A DNA stretch of 64,000 nt. Source: Phyllostachys edulis. Its lineage: Eukaryota; Streptophyta; Magnoliopsida; Poales; Poaceae. Location: positions 54,557,866-54,621,865 of the forward strand of contig CM070548.1 of NCBI GenBank assembly GCA_036346405.1. Direction: 5' to 3'. How positions within the stretch are numbered: position 1 is the first letter of the stretch; each line of letters opens with the position of its first letter. Position numbers and translations under genes: made by a program. Shown one piece after another: positions 22,177-33,879 of this stretch. The notes under the pieces are model-generated. The model was not told the DNA's origin and ran no database searches. It saw nothing but the letters and a program-made list of their open reading frames with translations.

Positions 22177-25049
22177 ACAATCTGATCAGTTTAGTTAGAA
22201 ACTAGAAATGATATATGCTAAATCGATCGTATAACAATACCAAGCAAGCTACTAGTATGGCTCGGCGCAGATTCGGTAATTATGGTGTTTTCCCACGTTG
22301 ATAGACATTTCAGATGACAGGTTTTGCATAGGAGCATAGGAGGGAGGGACTCTTCACTCTTCACTCTTCTTCAGTTGGTCCTTGTAATCTGTATACTATG
22401 GGGTGGCATGGGCAAAGTCGGAACTTGACTGCTCGATCGCTCCCATCATATCAGTCGGCGAGGCCATGAGCCCATGACTCACGAGACGTCCTGTAGCGCC
22501 CTCTGAACGGTTTGCCCGTCGCGTGCCGTTACAAAAGGAGAAGCGGCCAGCCAAGGGCGACAGAAGCATACGTGTACAGTGCTGCTCCGTCCTTCTTTTC
22601 CCATGGCTCTCTCTCTCCCACTCTGGTGTCTCGAGCGGATAGATCGGCCGGGGCTAAACATGCAGCTTACACCTGGATACCTTTGCCTGACTTACTGCAA
22701 AAGTGCAGAAGCTGCACACTGCCCACTCGCTAGCTGCAGATATCTCGTGTGAACTTTTCTGTGTGCTAGTCAGATGGCCATTGTTGTCATCTGATCGATC
22801 TGAGAATTAAAAGCGGCTTCAGTGCATACCATCTGACATACAAGTGTATGAATTGTTTGGTACCCTAAATTTCAGTTGAATTTTGTAGAATAAGTATATT
22901 TATGAAATTTAGTCAGGAATTTTTTACATTAACTAAAGAGGGAGGTGGGCACCCGGATCAGTCCTAGTCTCCTGGAACTCAGGACCCGGATGGGCATGGC
23001 GCAGTGACACCCCCATAAACATAACTTTCGAGCCCTTAAATAATACGTAGAGTAGGAATCGTTGATTAATTGTTTGTTAGTTCTTTTCAAAATTAATCTC
23101 ATTTCTTGCAAGGTCCAGGTTCATGACATAACCGTTCAGAGGTTGCGGTCAAAAGAGCACAACGATCGAATGGGATTTTGACAGCGCAGCTAGCTGCCCA
23201 GATGGGATGCTACATGTATGATTTACATACATAATTAGATATGTTCTTCATATAAGTAGTGTTTTTTTATGTGTTTTCTCATAGAGATTTTACTACACAG
23301 TTCAGTTTGTACCTGTTCGAAGGTAAGTCAATTTTGGTGACGCGTTAGTCACTCTTGGAAAAGACTAGACGTAAAGATATCAAGATGTTTGTGTGGCGAC
23401 TGACTTGGTCGCCGCATCATTAATGGAGCAAGATTTTAGTGACTGGCCTACATGTTCACATGCACCATATGTTCACGATATGAAATGAAATGTTCTATCC
23501 TCTGGCTCGAAAAAAATGTTGTGGGTGAACGGCCCACGTCGACCCTTCCAATGTGAGGAGAAAATCCGGCCAAACTTTAGTAGGTACCAGTACTAGCTGC
23601 TCACTGTTACTTGTGGTGCTGTGCTACTCCCATTTGTGCTGTACAAATCACACCTTTATTACTAATCAACAAGCATTTTCCATATTAATGATGCAGCGAC
23701 CGATCGCCACGCGCAGCACTCTGATTTACCCTCCCAAAAGAAGGGTTGTTACTTTCAATTGCCCCGTACTGATAACTTTTTGGTACAAATCTTTTGTGAA
23801 CTTTTACACCATTAATTAAAGAGCGTGTAAATAACACCAAAGGTTCTCAAACCTAGAGATGGAGCAACCAAATTTTGTGACAGGATTCAAATATAAAAAT
23901 GAGACAGTCTGCGGGGGCGCAAATTTTATATATAAACTTGTACATGAGGTATCTTATAATCATTATTAGAGTATACTCAAATTGATAAAGGGATATCATC
24001 ATACGATTTAAGTGGTATATGAGAAGTAGGAGTACGTACTTCAGGAGTACCATACCATTTTTCTTTTCTATATATATAGCTTGTTTGTAAATAAATCTTG
24101 TTGTTCAAGAGAATCCTCATCATGTACTACCATTACAAGTCTGTCCCTCCTCAGACCTATCAGATTGCGACACCTACAGTTATTCTCCAGACTTATGCAT
24201 CTTATATCGTTAATTAAAAGGACCAGGCAGAGTTCAACGATTTACAAAATCTGAAACCTAAAAATCAGATGTGGCGCAACAAAAAATGTTTGAGAATGTC
24301 AGAGCAATTCGCTTCAAGAAAACCTCTTAGATGTTCATGTCTTTGCACCTCCTCGAGTAATTTATCACTATGTGATCATTCAGGGGTAAGTAGATTTGTT
24401 CATGCATCGGGCCGGGCCTAAGAAAGCCCGGCCTTTAAAGACTAGGCCTGAGCCTGGCAAGACCAAGCATGAGAAAAAACCAATCACTTTCCGAGTAAAA
24501 ATGTTAATTATGTTTTATGAATAGAATGTTTCATTTGTTTTGTTGAGTAAAGTACTAATTTTTATTGTTTTTGTAGTAACCTTAATTCGTGGGTGGACTC
24601 TTAATAATTAGGCAGTGTCCTGTCCTCCCAAGTCTTTTGTAGATCTACTAAGCATGGACACGTGTCCGGTCCATAATCTGCACGCCCAGTACTGGCACCT
24701 CCCATCTCGCGGCCGCACGACATGAATAATGCATGGCCACCGCGCGCCGCGCGATCATCGACGTACTTGTTTTGATTCGGGAGAGAGAGAGAGAGGGGCA
24801 GACGCGCGAGCTCTCGTCAGCGTCCCGTCGAATTGCATTGCTCCATCTGACGACCCGATTTACACGCGCCCCCTAGCTAGCCAGTCCAAATATGCATGCC
24901 CGGTCGATCGACCAGCAGAGATCGATATGATCCATCCAATTCGTCCCGTATACATATGTTGTGATCCTTAATTCAATCATCGACAGGGCAGATCGATATA
25001 CAGGAGACAGATATATACGTGATCGATGTGCGTAGGTTATGCATCCAAT
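22177..25049. other. Intergenic DNA, no gene recognised
   Basis: Mixed AT-rich sequence. Around 24410-24470 a GC-rich inverted stretch (ggccgggcc ... ggcccggcc-like) may be a hAT MITE remnant similar in style to 2931-3406. Nothing else could be supported. Confidence 0.35.
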
Positions 25050-25052
25050 TAA

Positions 25053-25938
25053 TTGTGTGTTTGCCAAACTGTCCAGAACTAAACGGTTTAGAAAATAGGG
25101 TCGTCCAAGCATTTGGTTCTTTGAATGGAATCAAACGGTACAGCACTAAACCATCCCACTCAAAGAAATATTCTATTTGATATGATGTATGAAATGGTTC
25201 GTTGAAATGCAGTGAACCACACCGTTCACCCTCGCTTCCTCCCAACGCATCCTCATCTCCTCCCAGCGCGCTGCCGCCCCGGCCTCCTTCCCTGGTGAGC
25301 CACGCCGCTCGACCTCCGTCTCCGGTATTTGGTGACGATGAAGACGTGAAGCGAGGGAGGGCCATGGCGGCGATGGCGAGGGGGCAGCGCCATGATGGGG
25401 TCTGGCGCCGAGCACGGAACCAAAGGCCACACCGGCCGGGACCGGACAGATGTTGCTTGTAGAAGGAGCGGACCGACGAGGAGAGGTCGGCGGTGGCAAA
25501 GACTAAGACAACAAGAAGATCGAGGCGGCGCCATGGCCCAGGCGCGAAAAGGAGCCAGCCGGAGGAGCGGCACCATGGAGAAATAGGAGGACGGAGGAAG
25601 AACGGAGAGAGGAAGAAGAAAGAGAGCCTAAAGAAAAATGTCGGCAGGAGATTAGATAAGGTGAGAAAAAGAAAAAGAAAGGAAGGAAAGGAGGGGGAAA
25701 AAAGAGAAATGAAGAACATAAAAAGAAAACTTATGGTCATCTAAATACAATCTCATTCATCAAACTAAGCATCATCTTGAACCATCCAGGACCATTCTAT
25801 CTAAGTAACCAAACAAAATCATGTATCATCATATCCCACTAACCAAATACCATATTTGTATCATCTCATCCAGGATTATCCCATCCATCATATACTATCC
25901 CATTCTATTCATCCTAATTTATCCAACCAAACGCACCC
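25053..25938. mobile_element. Second Tourist-like element with GC-rich passenger, TSD TAA
   Basis: The right end reads CAACCAAACGCACCC and the left end ttgtgtgtttgcc, flanked by TAA (25050-25052 and 25939-25941). In reverse complement its first 150 bp match the start of 13444-14310 (tgcgtttggttgga, ggatgg-rich DNA, gtttggtta). Both elements also share a gtgaacggygtggttcg-like stretch near the other end. The GC-rich centre has a 255-codon open frame on the minus strand without a recognised family. Confidence 0.7.
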
Positions 25939-25941
25939 TAA

Positions 25942-26499
25942 GACGCCAACGCTAGATACGAGGATTAGTTCTACCACAGAAGAACTAGCCAATTTGGCCA
26001 AGTACTCTGTTCAATGTTTGGCAAGCAAACAAGTGTTAGATTAAGAGTAGGGGCCGAAGAGCACGTGAAACCTACTGAAAGCCTCACTTCACCTCACCCA
26101 AGGAATAAAGAACTCTAGCTAGCTAATACATACGGATCATTAGTCTAGGGTGGGTAACGCAGATGAGCATAACGATATAATGGTCATTTTCTCCATTGTT
26201 GGATAAAAACGAATGATCTAGATTAAATACTACGGTATCCAATAAAACAGTAAAACCGTTACCATGTATTTCAATGCAGTGAATACTTCAATGGTTCTGC
26301 AGTGCGACCGCGCCACTGACGAATACTTCAGAAGATCCGCATCCCATACCCGTAAAAAGAGTCGGTCCTCACCTTCTGTCTTGTGTCTCGACTTTTCCAC
26401 CCGTCTCCCTGAAAATCGAAATAGCTCTGGGTGAGCAGCGATTTGACTGCTCCGTCCATGTAAAAGAAATAGCTCTAGGTACCTAGAGCTGATATAGCA
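25942..26499. other. Spacer before the Pack-MULE
   Basis: No gene is seen. A palindrome agctctaggtacctagagct lies at 26471-26490, immediately before the left arm of the next element. The rest is unremarkable. Confidence 0.3.
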
Positions 26500-28270
26500 A
26501 GGATTAAATACAGGTTTTGTTCATCAACCACATACGAGAGTTAATTTTCATCTCTCAACCCAAATACCAGATACAACGATCCTCAAAGTATCAATACCGT
26601 GCAAAAAAAATACTCATTCATCTGTTTGATAGCAGTTTTGATCACTGTTTGACCCACGTGACTTTATTGGCACAAAAAAAAAATCTATAGACCAGGAGCA
26701 AGGGGAGAGGGAGCTCCAGCTGCTGCTGCTCCCCGCAGGGGTGGCTCGAGTCCTTCGTGACGTACCCGCGACGCCGGCGCGGCCATGACGACCACCCGCA
26801 TGGTGAACCTAGACTGTCGATGAGCATTGGGCGAGGCAGAATGCCGCCGCCGCCGGCGCCATCTCCGCCGCAAAGAGAACAGAGAGCGGCGGCGATGGTG
26901 GCGATCGCGACGAGGCATCGGCAGCAGGCGTAGCGGGGTGGACGGCGGCGTGGTGAAGCAGACGGCGGCGAGTGCGCTGGCGTCGGCCGAAGCGCGCCAC
27001 GAGGAGTGTAAAGGGAGCTGGAGCTCACCGAGAAGGAGTTCGCGTGTGCTAGGATGATCTAGGAGCGCGTGCGTGAGGAGGAGGTGTGGCCATCAAAGGG
27101 CCTCGGTGGCTGCCGACGAGGACGCCGTCACGGTGCCAGCCATTGCCGGGTGGCTGCCGACGAGTACGCCGTCATGGTGCCACCACCACCGTTCTTGGAC
27201 CGTGCCGTGCGCCGACCCCGACGGCCTTGCTGCGAGGACGCTCGATCAAATGCGGCAACTGGCAGCCAGCGGGCCACCTCCACCAACACCGTTCGGGCCG
27301 CCACCGAAGCTGGTCATCACGTCGTTGGCGCTCACCCGCGACTGCATTGATAAGCTCAAGCAACGTGTGATTGCCAAAGGCACACTACAAGATGAACACC
27401 CCTTTAACAACGCATACTTTGCAACGCTTTGTACATACGTTACGAAGTAATATTATGGCTACGCATAATATGTGTTGCAAAATGTATTCGTCATAAATCA
27501 TTTGGATGGCTACAGATAACATATGTTGCAACCTTATGCGTTGCAAACAATTGAAATATAGGTAGACCTATCGACGGCAGCTTGGCACAATTTTTCGTTT
27601 TTCCCTCCAGATTTTTTTTTGCCCTGCCATTTTTTTTGCTGGGCGCGCATTTTTTCAGGCGCCGCGCCAGTTTGTTTTGGCCGCTGTCTACTTCCTTCGT
27701 TCACACGGCGTGCATGCCTACCCAAATTCCCAAACCCGCTCAGTGCCCTAATCTGCCGCCCGAGCCCCATCGTCCTCCGCAGAACGGTGTCGCCGCCCCT
27801 CCCCTCCTCCACCCCTGAGCCGCCCTCCCCTCCTCCTCCCCCGAGCCGTCGCCTTGCTCCCCTTCTTCCCCTCCACCCCGAGCCGTCATTGCTTGGCCCA
27901 GCTGTTGACTCCCAAGCTTCTGACGCTGCTGGGCTGCCCATCGCTTCACTGCAGTGTGTTGCTCCCCGATGCCATTGCTTCCACTGCCTCGAGCCGCCCT
28001 CTTCTCCCGACGCCATCACTTGCCTTGACCTCCTCCTCCTCCCGAGCTGTCGTCGTCACTTGCCTTGCCCTCTCCTTCTTCTCCTCCTCCCCGAGCCGCC
28101 GCCATCGCCCCAGCAGCTGCTGTTGCTCCCCGACACTACATCACGCCACGGCCCCGAGCCGCCCCTCTTCTCCCAACGCCACCGCCGCCGGCAGCCTCCT
28201 CCTTCTTCCCCGAGCTTTGCTCTTGTTCTGAAATTTTTGGGAGTGGGACTTTGCTCTTGTTCCCCTGCAG

Positions 28271-28523
28271 GCGGCGTCGGGGGTGGTGCAGTGCTAGTTG
28301 ATGGATATGGTTCACCCTGGAGTGGTGCTGATGCACAAGGTTAAGAGGCTTCTACTACCTTCTTGTTCGTTTGGATTTCTGATTGATCTGTTTTACGGGG
28401 GTTTAGATGATTGTGCTGTTTATTTTGAGGGGTTTGTAGGTGAATTTTGATGCGAAGACCGAGTATGACATGATCCAGAACTACAAGATTATTCAGGATG
28501 TGTTCAAGCTGCGGATAAGCAAG
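28271..28523 (+). pseudogene. Captured EB1 (microtubule plus-end protein) exons
   Basis: EB1 tracks growing microtubule ends through an N-terminal calponin-homology domain. Two exons of that domain are kept with their intron. 28271-28339 follows tcccctgcag and encodes SGVVQC, a stop, then MDMVHPGVVLMHK. 28440-28523 follows gtttgtag and encodes VNFDAKTEYDMIQNYKIIQD and then VFKLRISK, ending at a GT donor. Differences from plant EB1s as I recall them are the in-frame TAG before MDMVHPG and loss of one residue in VFNKLRI. The following exons (HIEVNKLVKG-type) were not found. The fragment lies wholly inside the CACTA element and is therefore a transduplicated gene piece. Confidence 0.85.
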
Positions 28524-31500
28524 GTACTGGCTCTCGGCCTTGCAATTGTGAGCTTGATGCATTTTGATCCATGGATTTGTTCATGACCTTGTGTTGCATT
28601 TCTCATGTGCAAAAGGAAGGTTTGTCTGTTCAATAATTGGGTTTCTGTGGTATCTTGAGATTCAATGTGGAACAGATGTCTGTAAGTGATGTTACATAGT
28701 GGTATACTATAACAAAACGGTTTGACATTGGACATAGTCTGCTATTGACAGAATATTGCATTGTTGTGCTTTTTAACATGTACTGTTCTTCCCCAAGTTT
28801 AAAGTGCGCTTGAATGTTTTGTGACTGTTTATGCTTAGGTCAACATGCCATGGCGCGCCGAGGTGATCTGTTTCCCCTGGTCACCACGGCATTTTTACGG
28901 GCAGTGTTGCATGATCTGTTTCCTATGGAGACTACTATTTCCAAATTGTCACAGATGTGCCTCTCTATTTATTTCTATCTTGGATCATTGCGGACTGACC
29001 ATTCTTTTCATATTAAAACATCGGTTCCATCTTACGAGACAAAGTGCACACCAAGATAGTTCTACTGGTCCATTCTCCCTTTTAACCCTACCAGACCCAA
29101 TCCAAGCATTCTGAGATGATCTGCTGTTATGTGATGTGCTATGTAATGCTTACTGTTGGCTTCAGGTATTTGAAGCATATCCTTTGCTCAAACTTTCACA
29201 TGTATGTTGTTTTTTTTCTTGGTTCCATACCCACTGTATATATGCTTACAGAACCACATAGCTATGTATATTCAACGTATTTGACATGCATAATGTTATC
29301 TCGATCTACTGCTGGTTGTGTTCTTTTTTTTCCCATTCATTTTAATTGTCCTTTGTTATTCCAAGCATTTTCGTTATGCAAGCTCAGTCCACTGCGGTCG
29401 GTATTGAACTTACAGTGGTAAGCTATTATCCACTACTATTATTTTGTATACAATCACAACATATTCAGCATGTTCGATATACAGAATGTAAGCTACATAT
29501 TGTCTGCTACTATTATTTCATCCCGTCTATATTACTTACAACTCGCTTAGCTTTAAAAGATATTGACTTGCTACTGATTATATTTTAAGGGCACAGCTTA
29601 GACTTTGATCTTCTTACAAACAGAAAATTCTTATAGAACAATCACATGTGACTCAGTACGCATTCGTTCCTGTACCCAAAATAAACCATCCCATACATTG
29701 TTTGAACGTTGTCGACACGGTTGCGTGAAAGCGCGCAAGCTGTTAGCATTCGTAAATGCAAGCACTTATTCGGTATTAGCTCTACGATTGTAGGATTGGT
29801 TGGGCAGTTTATTTCTTTTAGATCATATCGGTTTTCCATCTCACTATTGTTCAAAATTATTGCTCTCTGACAATCAAGTTCCTAAAATTATATTCCATCG
29901 CAACTTTTCCCATGGGTTGCGAGACTTGTTTAGATTCTTTCCAAACTTTCATCGAACAACGGTCTTGCATTACTTACACATTTTAGCCTTATTAATATTT
30001 TACCTAAATTATTTTTTATCTTAAGATCTGGAAACTTTTGTGTTTAGTTGCTCTGCACCGAGAATCGATTACTCACCACGATTGTCCTGTGTTTGCACTT
30101 TTTGAGCTTATTTCTTCATTAGGAATTATCTTACGCATTTACTAATGCCAAACTTTTATTTCTCGAGAGTGATACATAGCAGCTCTTGCCTCATTTAGTC
30201 CAACCATAAATGAATAAGAGAACGGTGAGTTTAGCTACAACTGAGTTCGATGAGATGACCTTTTTCATAAATCAGTTCTTCCTAAATTCATTGTTTTGCA
30301 ATGAGATAGCAACCAGACGCCACTAACATACTCAACATAGCATGCTATCCATTTTCTCGATCTACTCTGCCTACACTTCGCTATGCAATAAGCGTGAAGC
30401 AAAGAACAAGCTAGCCTACCACAAACTCTCTACGTGCTCACTTGAAATTTAAGTTTTGTGTAATTGTCGAGAACCAAAGCAAAATTTCAAGCGTGCTTTT
30501 GCTATGTCTTGCCCTCTTATTTACCACTACCCTGTGAACTTCCTGTATTAACCAAACTTAGATGACATAGCATAGTCATCCTTCGCCTTCATCTCTGTAA
30601 ATTAAAACAGATACCTGGAGTCCACATTTTGTTTGACCATTGTTCTAACATTTAAGCTTCACTACCTTTAACATGCTTACGCGTGACATTCAGACAAAAT
30701 CAGCGGAGGCACAGCGTAGCGCGCCATCCACTCTAGTATATACTATTCCTGGCATCTCATGTTGTATCTTGCTGAATTAGGCCATGCCACTTAATTGATA
30801 GAATTCTCATTTTATTAGTGTGACCTGTTGTATGAGCTAATTTTTCACTACTAATTGCATCCATGGTTCCACTAAAAAACTACATCCATGGTCTCAAATT
30901 AGTTTATACGTTAGATCCTAGATGGAACCTTAAATCAAAATTTATGATTCATTCCCATTCAACTTATCTATTGGTTGATAGTCTATTGCAAATGCAGTGC
31001 TGAGATGCTTGAGGTATGCTTTACTTCACATTTCTTTGCATCATGTATCCATAAATCACATGCGGTTCTAATTACAAATAGTGCAACCAACAAAACCCGT
31101 GGAATACTGCTATTTGAAAACACATCATGAATATTGTAGTTACTAGGCTGACACTCTGTCTTCTTTAATCCTCCTCCAATATCACCAAATAAGCACTAAT
31201 TTGGGTAATACACTATGGTCCGTGTTTCCAACTCTTTACTCCGCCATACCTAAAATTAAATCCTAGGTCTACCACTGGTTTTAGATCTTCTTTGGATGCT
31301 TCCTTGTGTGTTACTGACAAGTTTGGTTGCTTTTGAATCAGGCTCTTGTTTTCTGGTCTGAAAGTTTGAACCACCTATTGTGGAATATGGATGCCAAGAG
31401 GAGCAAGGGGGAGGAGAAGTTGCTTGTCAGGAATCGCTGTCCCAGGATTCAGCGCTAACCTACAAGAGGAGCCGGGTGCCGAAGCTAGAGTCCAAACCCT

Positions 31501-32243
31501 GTGGTGTGTTGGAGCAGCAGGTATAATCTTTTCTTATGTACGGTGCACTTTTTAGTTTTGTTACTTTAATATTGTGATTTTGTTTCTTCCTAATGGTGTA
31601 TTAATGGACTCCAATTTTTCATTCTAGGTTCATAAAATAAATGGATGATGCTATGAATGATATGTTGAATATGCAAGGTGGAGAATGGTGATATAGGAAG
31701 ATGATTTTCATTATGTTTAGATTTCATTCTGTTAGGAAATGATGTTCAAGTAAAATATTTATATCATGTCTTATGTGGATGATTATCTATGTAATGCGAC
31801 AATTTGTTTTTAATTTATGAGTGTTCTGTTTAACCATGTTACGACTGATAATGATTTTTTTACTTTGATTTCTACATATTTAAAATCGTTGTAGCAACCT
31901 AATTATATCTGTTGCCAAAATAGCAAAAGTCATCTGTATGGTAAATACCAACGCTTCTATGTGTTGTGACAATATAATTATATCCATTGTCAAAATAGTA
32001 AAAGTCATCCATGCATGGTAAGTATCAACACATACAAGTGTAGTTACAATCTGATTATATCCGTTGTTACTTCGCAATGCTTTTTCATATATATTACCAA
32101 CGCTTGTTTATCTATTGTAATAGACTCTCGCAACGGCCTCAATGGCAACGCATACTAAATGCATTGGTATAGACCCTAACAACATTTATTTGGACTTCTA
32201 CCAACGCATATATGTGTTGCTAAAGGGGTGTTCATGTTGTAGT
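28524..32243. other. Interior of the CACTA element, mostly non-coding
   Basis: AT-rich DNA with no recognised transposase. Around 31380-31500 a plus-strand exon-like piece (...KRSRVPKLESKPCGVLEQQ|gtataatc) ends at a possible GT donor; its parent gene was not recognised. At 30690-30745 a GC-rich hairpin-like end (gcacagcgtagcgcgcc ... ctagtat) resembles a Helitron 3' end, but no matching start was found. Confidence 0.4.
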
Positions 32244-32689
32244 GGCACGACGACTAGCAATGGCGGTGGGCGCATCCATTGCTCGGCGTTAACGGTGGCG
32301 TGCGCGTTCGCGTGGGCCTACCTAGTGAGAGTCGACGGCAGCTGCACTAGAAAGAAGCACGCGCACCTGCTGTTCTTGGTGGAATGCCGTGGTCGGCTCA
32401 CCCCATCGATCCCACAAGAGTACCTCGGCAACTGCCTCCGGCCTTGCTTCGTCGAGGTCGACATGGGCGACCTGCTTGGCGCCGACGGCGTCGTGGCGGT
32501 GGCCACGACGATAGGCACAGTGTCGCTGGCGGAGGGCCGTGACGGGCAGGGCGAGATCGAGATCGGGGTGGTGCTGCCGGAGGCTGAGATGGCGCAATTT
32601 GGCTTGTCCTCTTCAAAGCGGATTGCTCCATATCATCCAAATACTCCCCTGGGCACATTCCTATAAAACGATTTATGGACCTGGCTCCT

Positions 32690-33092
32690 CGAGCATCGCC
32701 CGCCCTGACCCTCTCAGCCAAAACGAGGAGGTTCGGCAAGAACCGCTCGGCGATGGTGGCGGCGCGGCCCGCAGAGCGAGAGGAGCCTTCTCGGGAGGAG
32801 ACAGGGCGAGGGCTTGGCGCGGTCTTGCGCTTCGATGGGGTCGCAGGGAAGGGCTCGAGGGAGCGACTCATCGTCATCGCCGTTGTCGGGGAAGGGCGGG
32901 AGGGGGACCACGGAGACGCATCCGGTGGCATGGATGATCTTGTTGGACTGGCGGGGGGTGGTGGTGGCGGTCGTCGCCGCAAGGGGAGGAGAGGGAGAGG
33001 AAGCGGAGGGAGGAGGTGAGCAAGGAAGAGGCCAGGGCCGGGGTGGGCGTGGAGGTGCTGGAGTGGCGCTTGTGGGGCGGAAGGTAGGCCAT
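32690..33092 (-). pseudogene. Fragment of a DUF7903-like plant gene (MAYxPPHKRH type)
   Basis: A minus-strand ATG at 33092 opens MAYLPPHKRHSSTSTPTPAL, the characteristic start of an uncharacterised plant family. The next segment, RLEPFP..P-like then ATIAERFLPNLLVLAERVRA, lies in other frames, so at least one frameshift separates them. Only about 130 codons of a normally much longer protein are present. It lies on the opposite strand to the BAHD piece and next to the right arm of the Mutator-like element, which fits gene capture. Family naming is from memory of the N-terminal signature. Confidence 0.6.
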
Positions 33093-33359
33093 GGCAACTG
33101 GCGGTGGGTGAAGAGGTTTTGGAGCGGGCAGAGGAGAAGGGGAAAGGAAAGTTGGCGGTGTCGAGCCCTCTGGAATGTTTCGCAATGCCAAAAGCCTTAC
33201 ACACATGGATGCCACGTCGGATTAAACCGCTCTGGAACGCATGGATGTATTTCTTTTCTCTGGTATGTAAACTTCGAGGATCGTTATATCTAGTATTTGG
33301 TTGAGAAACGAAAGTTATCCCTAGTGTATAATTAAAAAACGAAACATGTACTTAATCCT

Positions 33360-33879
33360 AACAACAATGATCGATCGCCCCCGACAATTATAAGCGAGTC
33401 GATTGTATTAAGATACCTCGGACTTTAGCTGTTTAGCATGGCCACGTGTTGGATGCCCGTGCTCTGCGAATCTATTTCAACTAAAAGAGGCCAAGTTAGC
33501 TAGCCTAGGCTAGATGAGCCTAGTACTGGTACTAGCTAGCACAGTACACTGTACCAGGCGGTCCTCCCCGTTAGTTGGAGCGGGCGAGCCAACGGTGGAG
33601 CTCTCTCCGCCTACCGGACGATCCAAATAAATCAGAGTATGTGCACGTGATAATGTCATGCAACTAAACTACGCAGGCCCAATTGCCCGACCAATTAAAC
33701 CATACAAACTACTACTACACGGACGGACCACAGACTTCTTAAAAAAAAAAAGCAAAACAACACAAAAACTACTCGACGCAACACTGTATTAGATCGTAGA
33801 GGCGAAACATTGTGTTGGATCGTAGAGGGGACCAGAAGAGTGTTGAATATGCATCACACAGCCAACGACCTCTTTAAAA
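33360..33879. other. Spacer, no gene recognised
   Basis: AT/GC-mixed DNA with agctagc-type palindromes around 33490-33545. No gene or transposon end could be supported. Confidence 0.3.

Larger units (their letters stand above)
27383..32244. mobile_element. CACTA element, TSD GCA, carrying EB1 exons
   Basis: It begins CACTACAAGATGAACACC and ends with the reverse complement of CACTACAACATGAACACC. GCA is duplicated on both sides (27380-27382 and 32245-32247). Subterminal DNA (27400-27560 and 31890-32230) has many caacgcata/tatgcgttg-type repeats in both orientations, as in other CACTA elements. The 4862-bp interior lacks a recognisable transposase. It carries a GC-rich leader-like stretch (27640-28250), two EB1 exons, and AT-rich DNA to 31500 with one further exon-like piece near 31380-31500. 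It interrupts the BAHD fragment. Confidence 0.92.
27174..32606 (+). pseudogene. BAHD acyltransferase fragment, frameshifted, internally deleted and split by a CACTA element
   Basis: BAHD enzymes move acyl groups from CoA thioesters to phenolic and other hydroxyl groups in the cytosol. The front piece (27174-27382) gives PPPPFLDRAV in one frame. After a frameshift it gives LDQMRQLAASGPPPP and KLVITSLALTRDCIDKLKQR. The back piece (32245-32606) gives IHCSALTVACAFAWAYLV, LLFLVECRGRLTPSIPQEYL and GEIEIGVVLPEAEM, near the usual C terminus. Around 32510 the region normally carrying the DFGWG motif is missing. The HXXXD-containing N-terminal part is also absent. The resemblance is to malonyl-transferase-type BAHDs. 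A dead copy, probably carried in by the surrounding Mutator-like element. Confidence 0.85.
26500..33359. mobile_element. Candidate Pack-MULE carrying gene fragments, split by a CACTA element
   Basis: The left arm (26500 to about 26670) and the reverse complement of the right arm (about 33190-33359) align imperfectly over some 170-190 bp. Both begin aggattaa and share tctcaacc, aaatac(c/t)aga, acgatcctc and gtttgacc/gtttaatcc landmarks. Between them lie pieces of at least two unrelated plant genes (BAHD acyltransferase, plus strand; DUF7903-like, minus strand) and a third GC-rich coding-like piece at 26820-27070. No transposase and no clean 9-bp target duplication were seen. Without the nested CACTA (27383-32244) the element would be about 2 kb, a normal Pack-MULE size. 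Confidence 0.6.

Noticed and set aside
27619..28344. 241-codon proline/serine-rich open frame inside the CACTA element
   Set aside because: CT-rich low-complexity sequence. It reads through an intron-like boundary into the EB1 exon out of frame with EB1.
30690..30750. Possible Helitron 3' end (GC hairpin then ctag-t)
   Set aside because: No convincing TC start or second copy was found, so only noted within the CACTA interior.
32398..33204. Single 268-codon minus-strand open frame as a real gene
   Set aside because: It joins different frames of a DUF7903-like piece with antisense of the BAHD piece. The true signature starts at 33092 in another frame.
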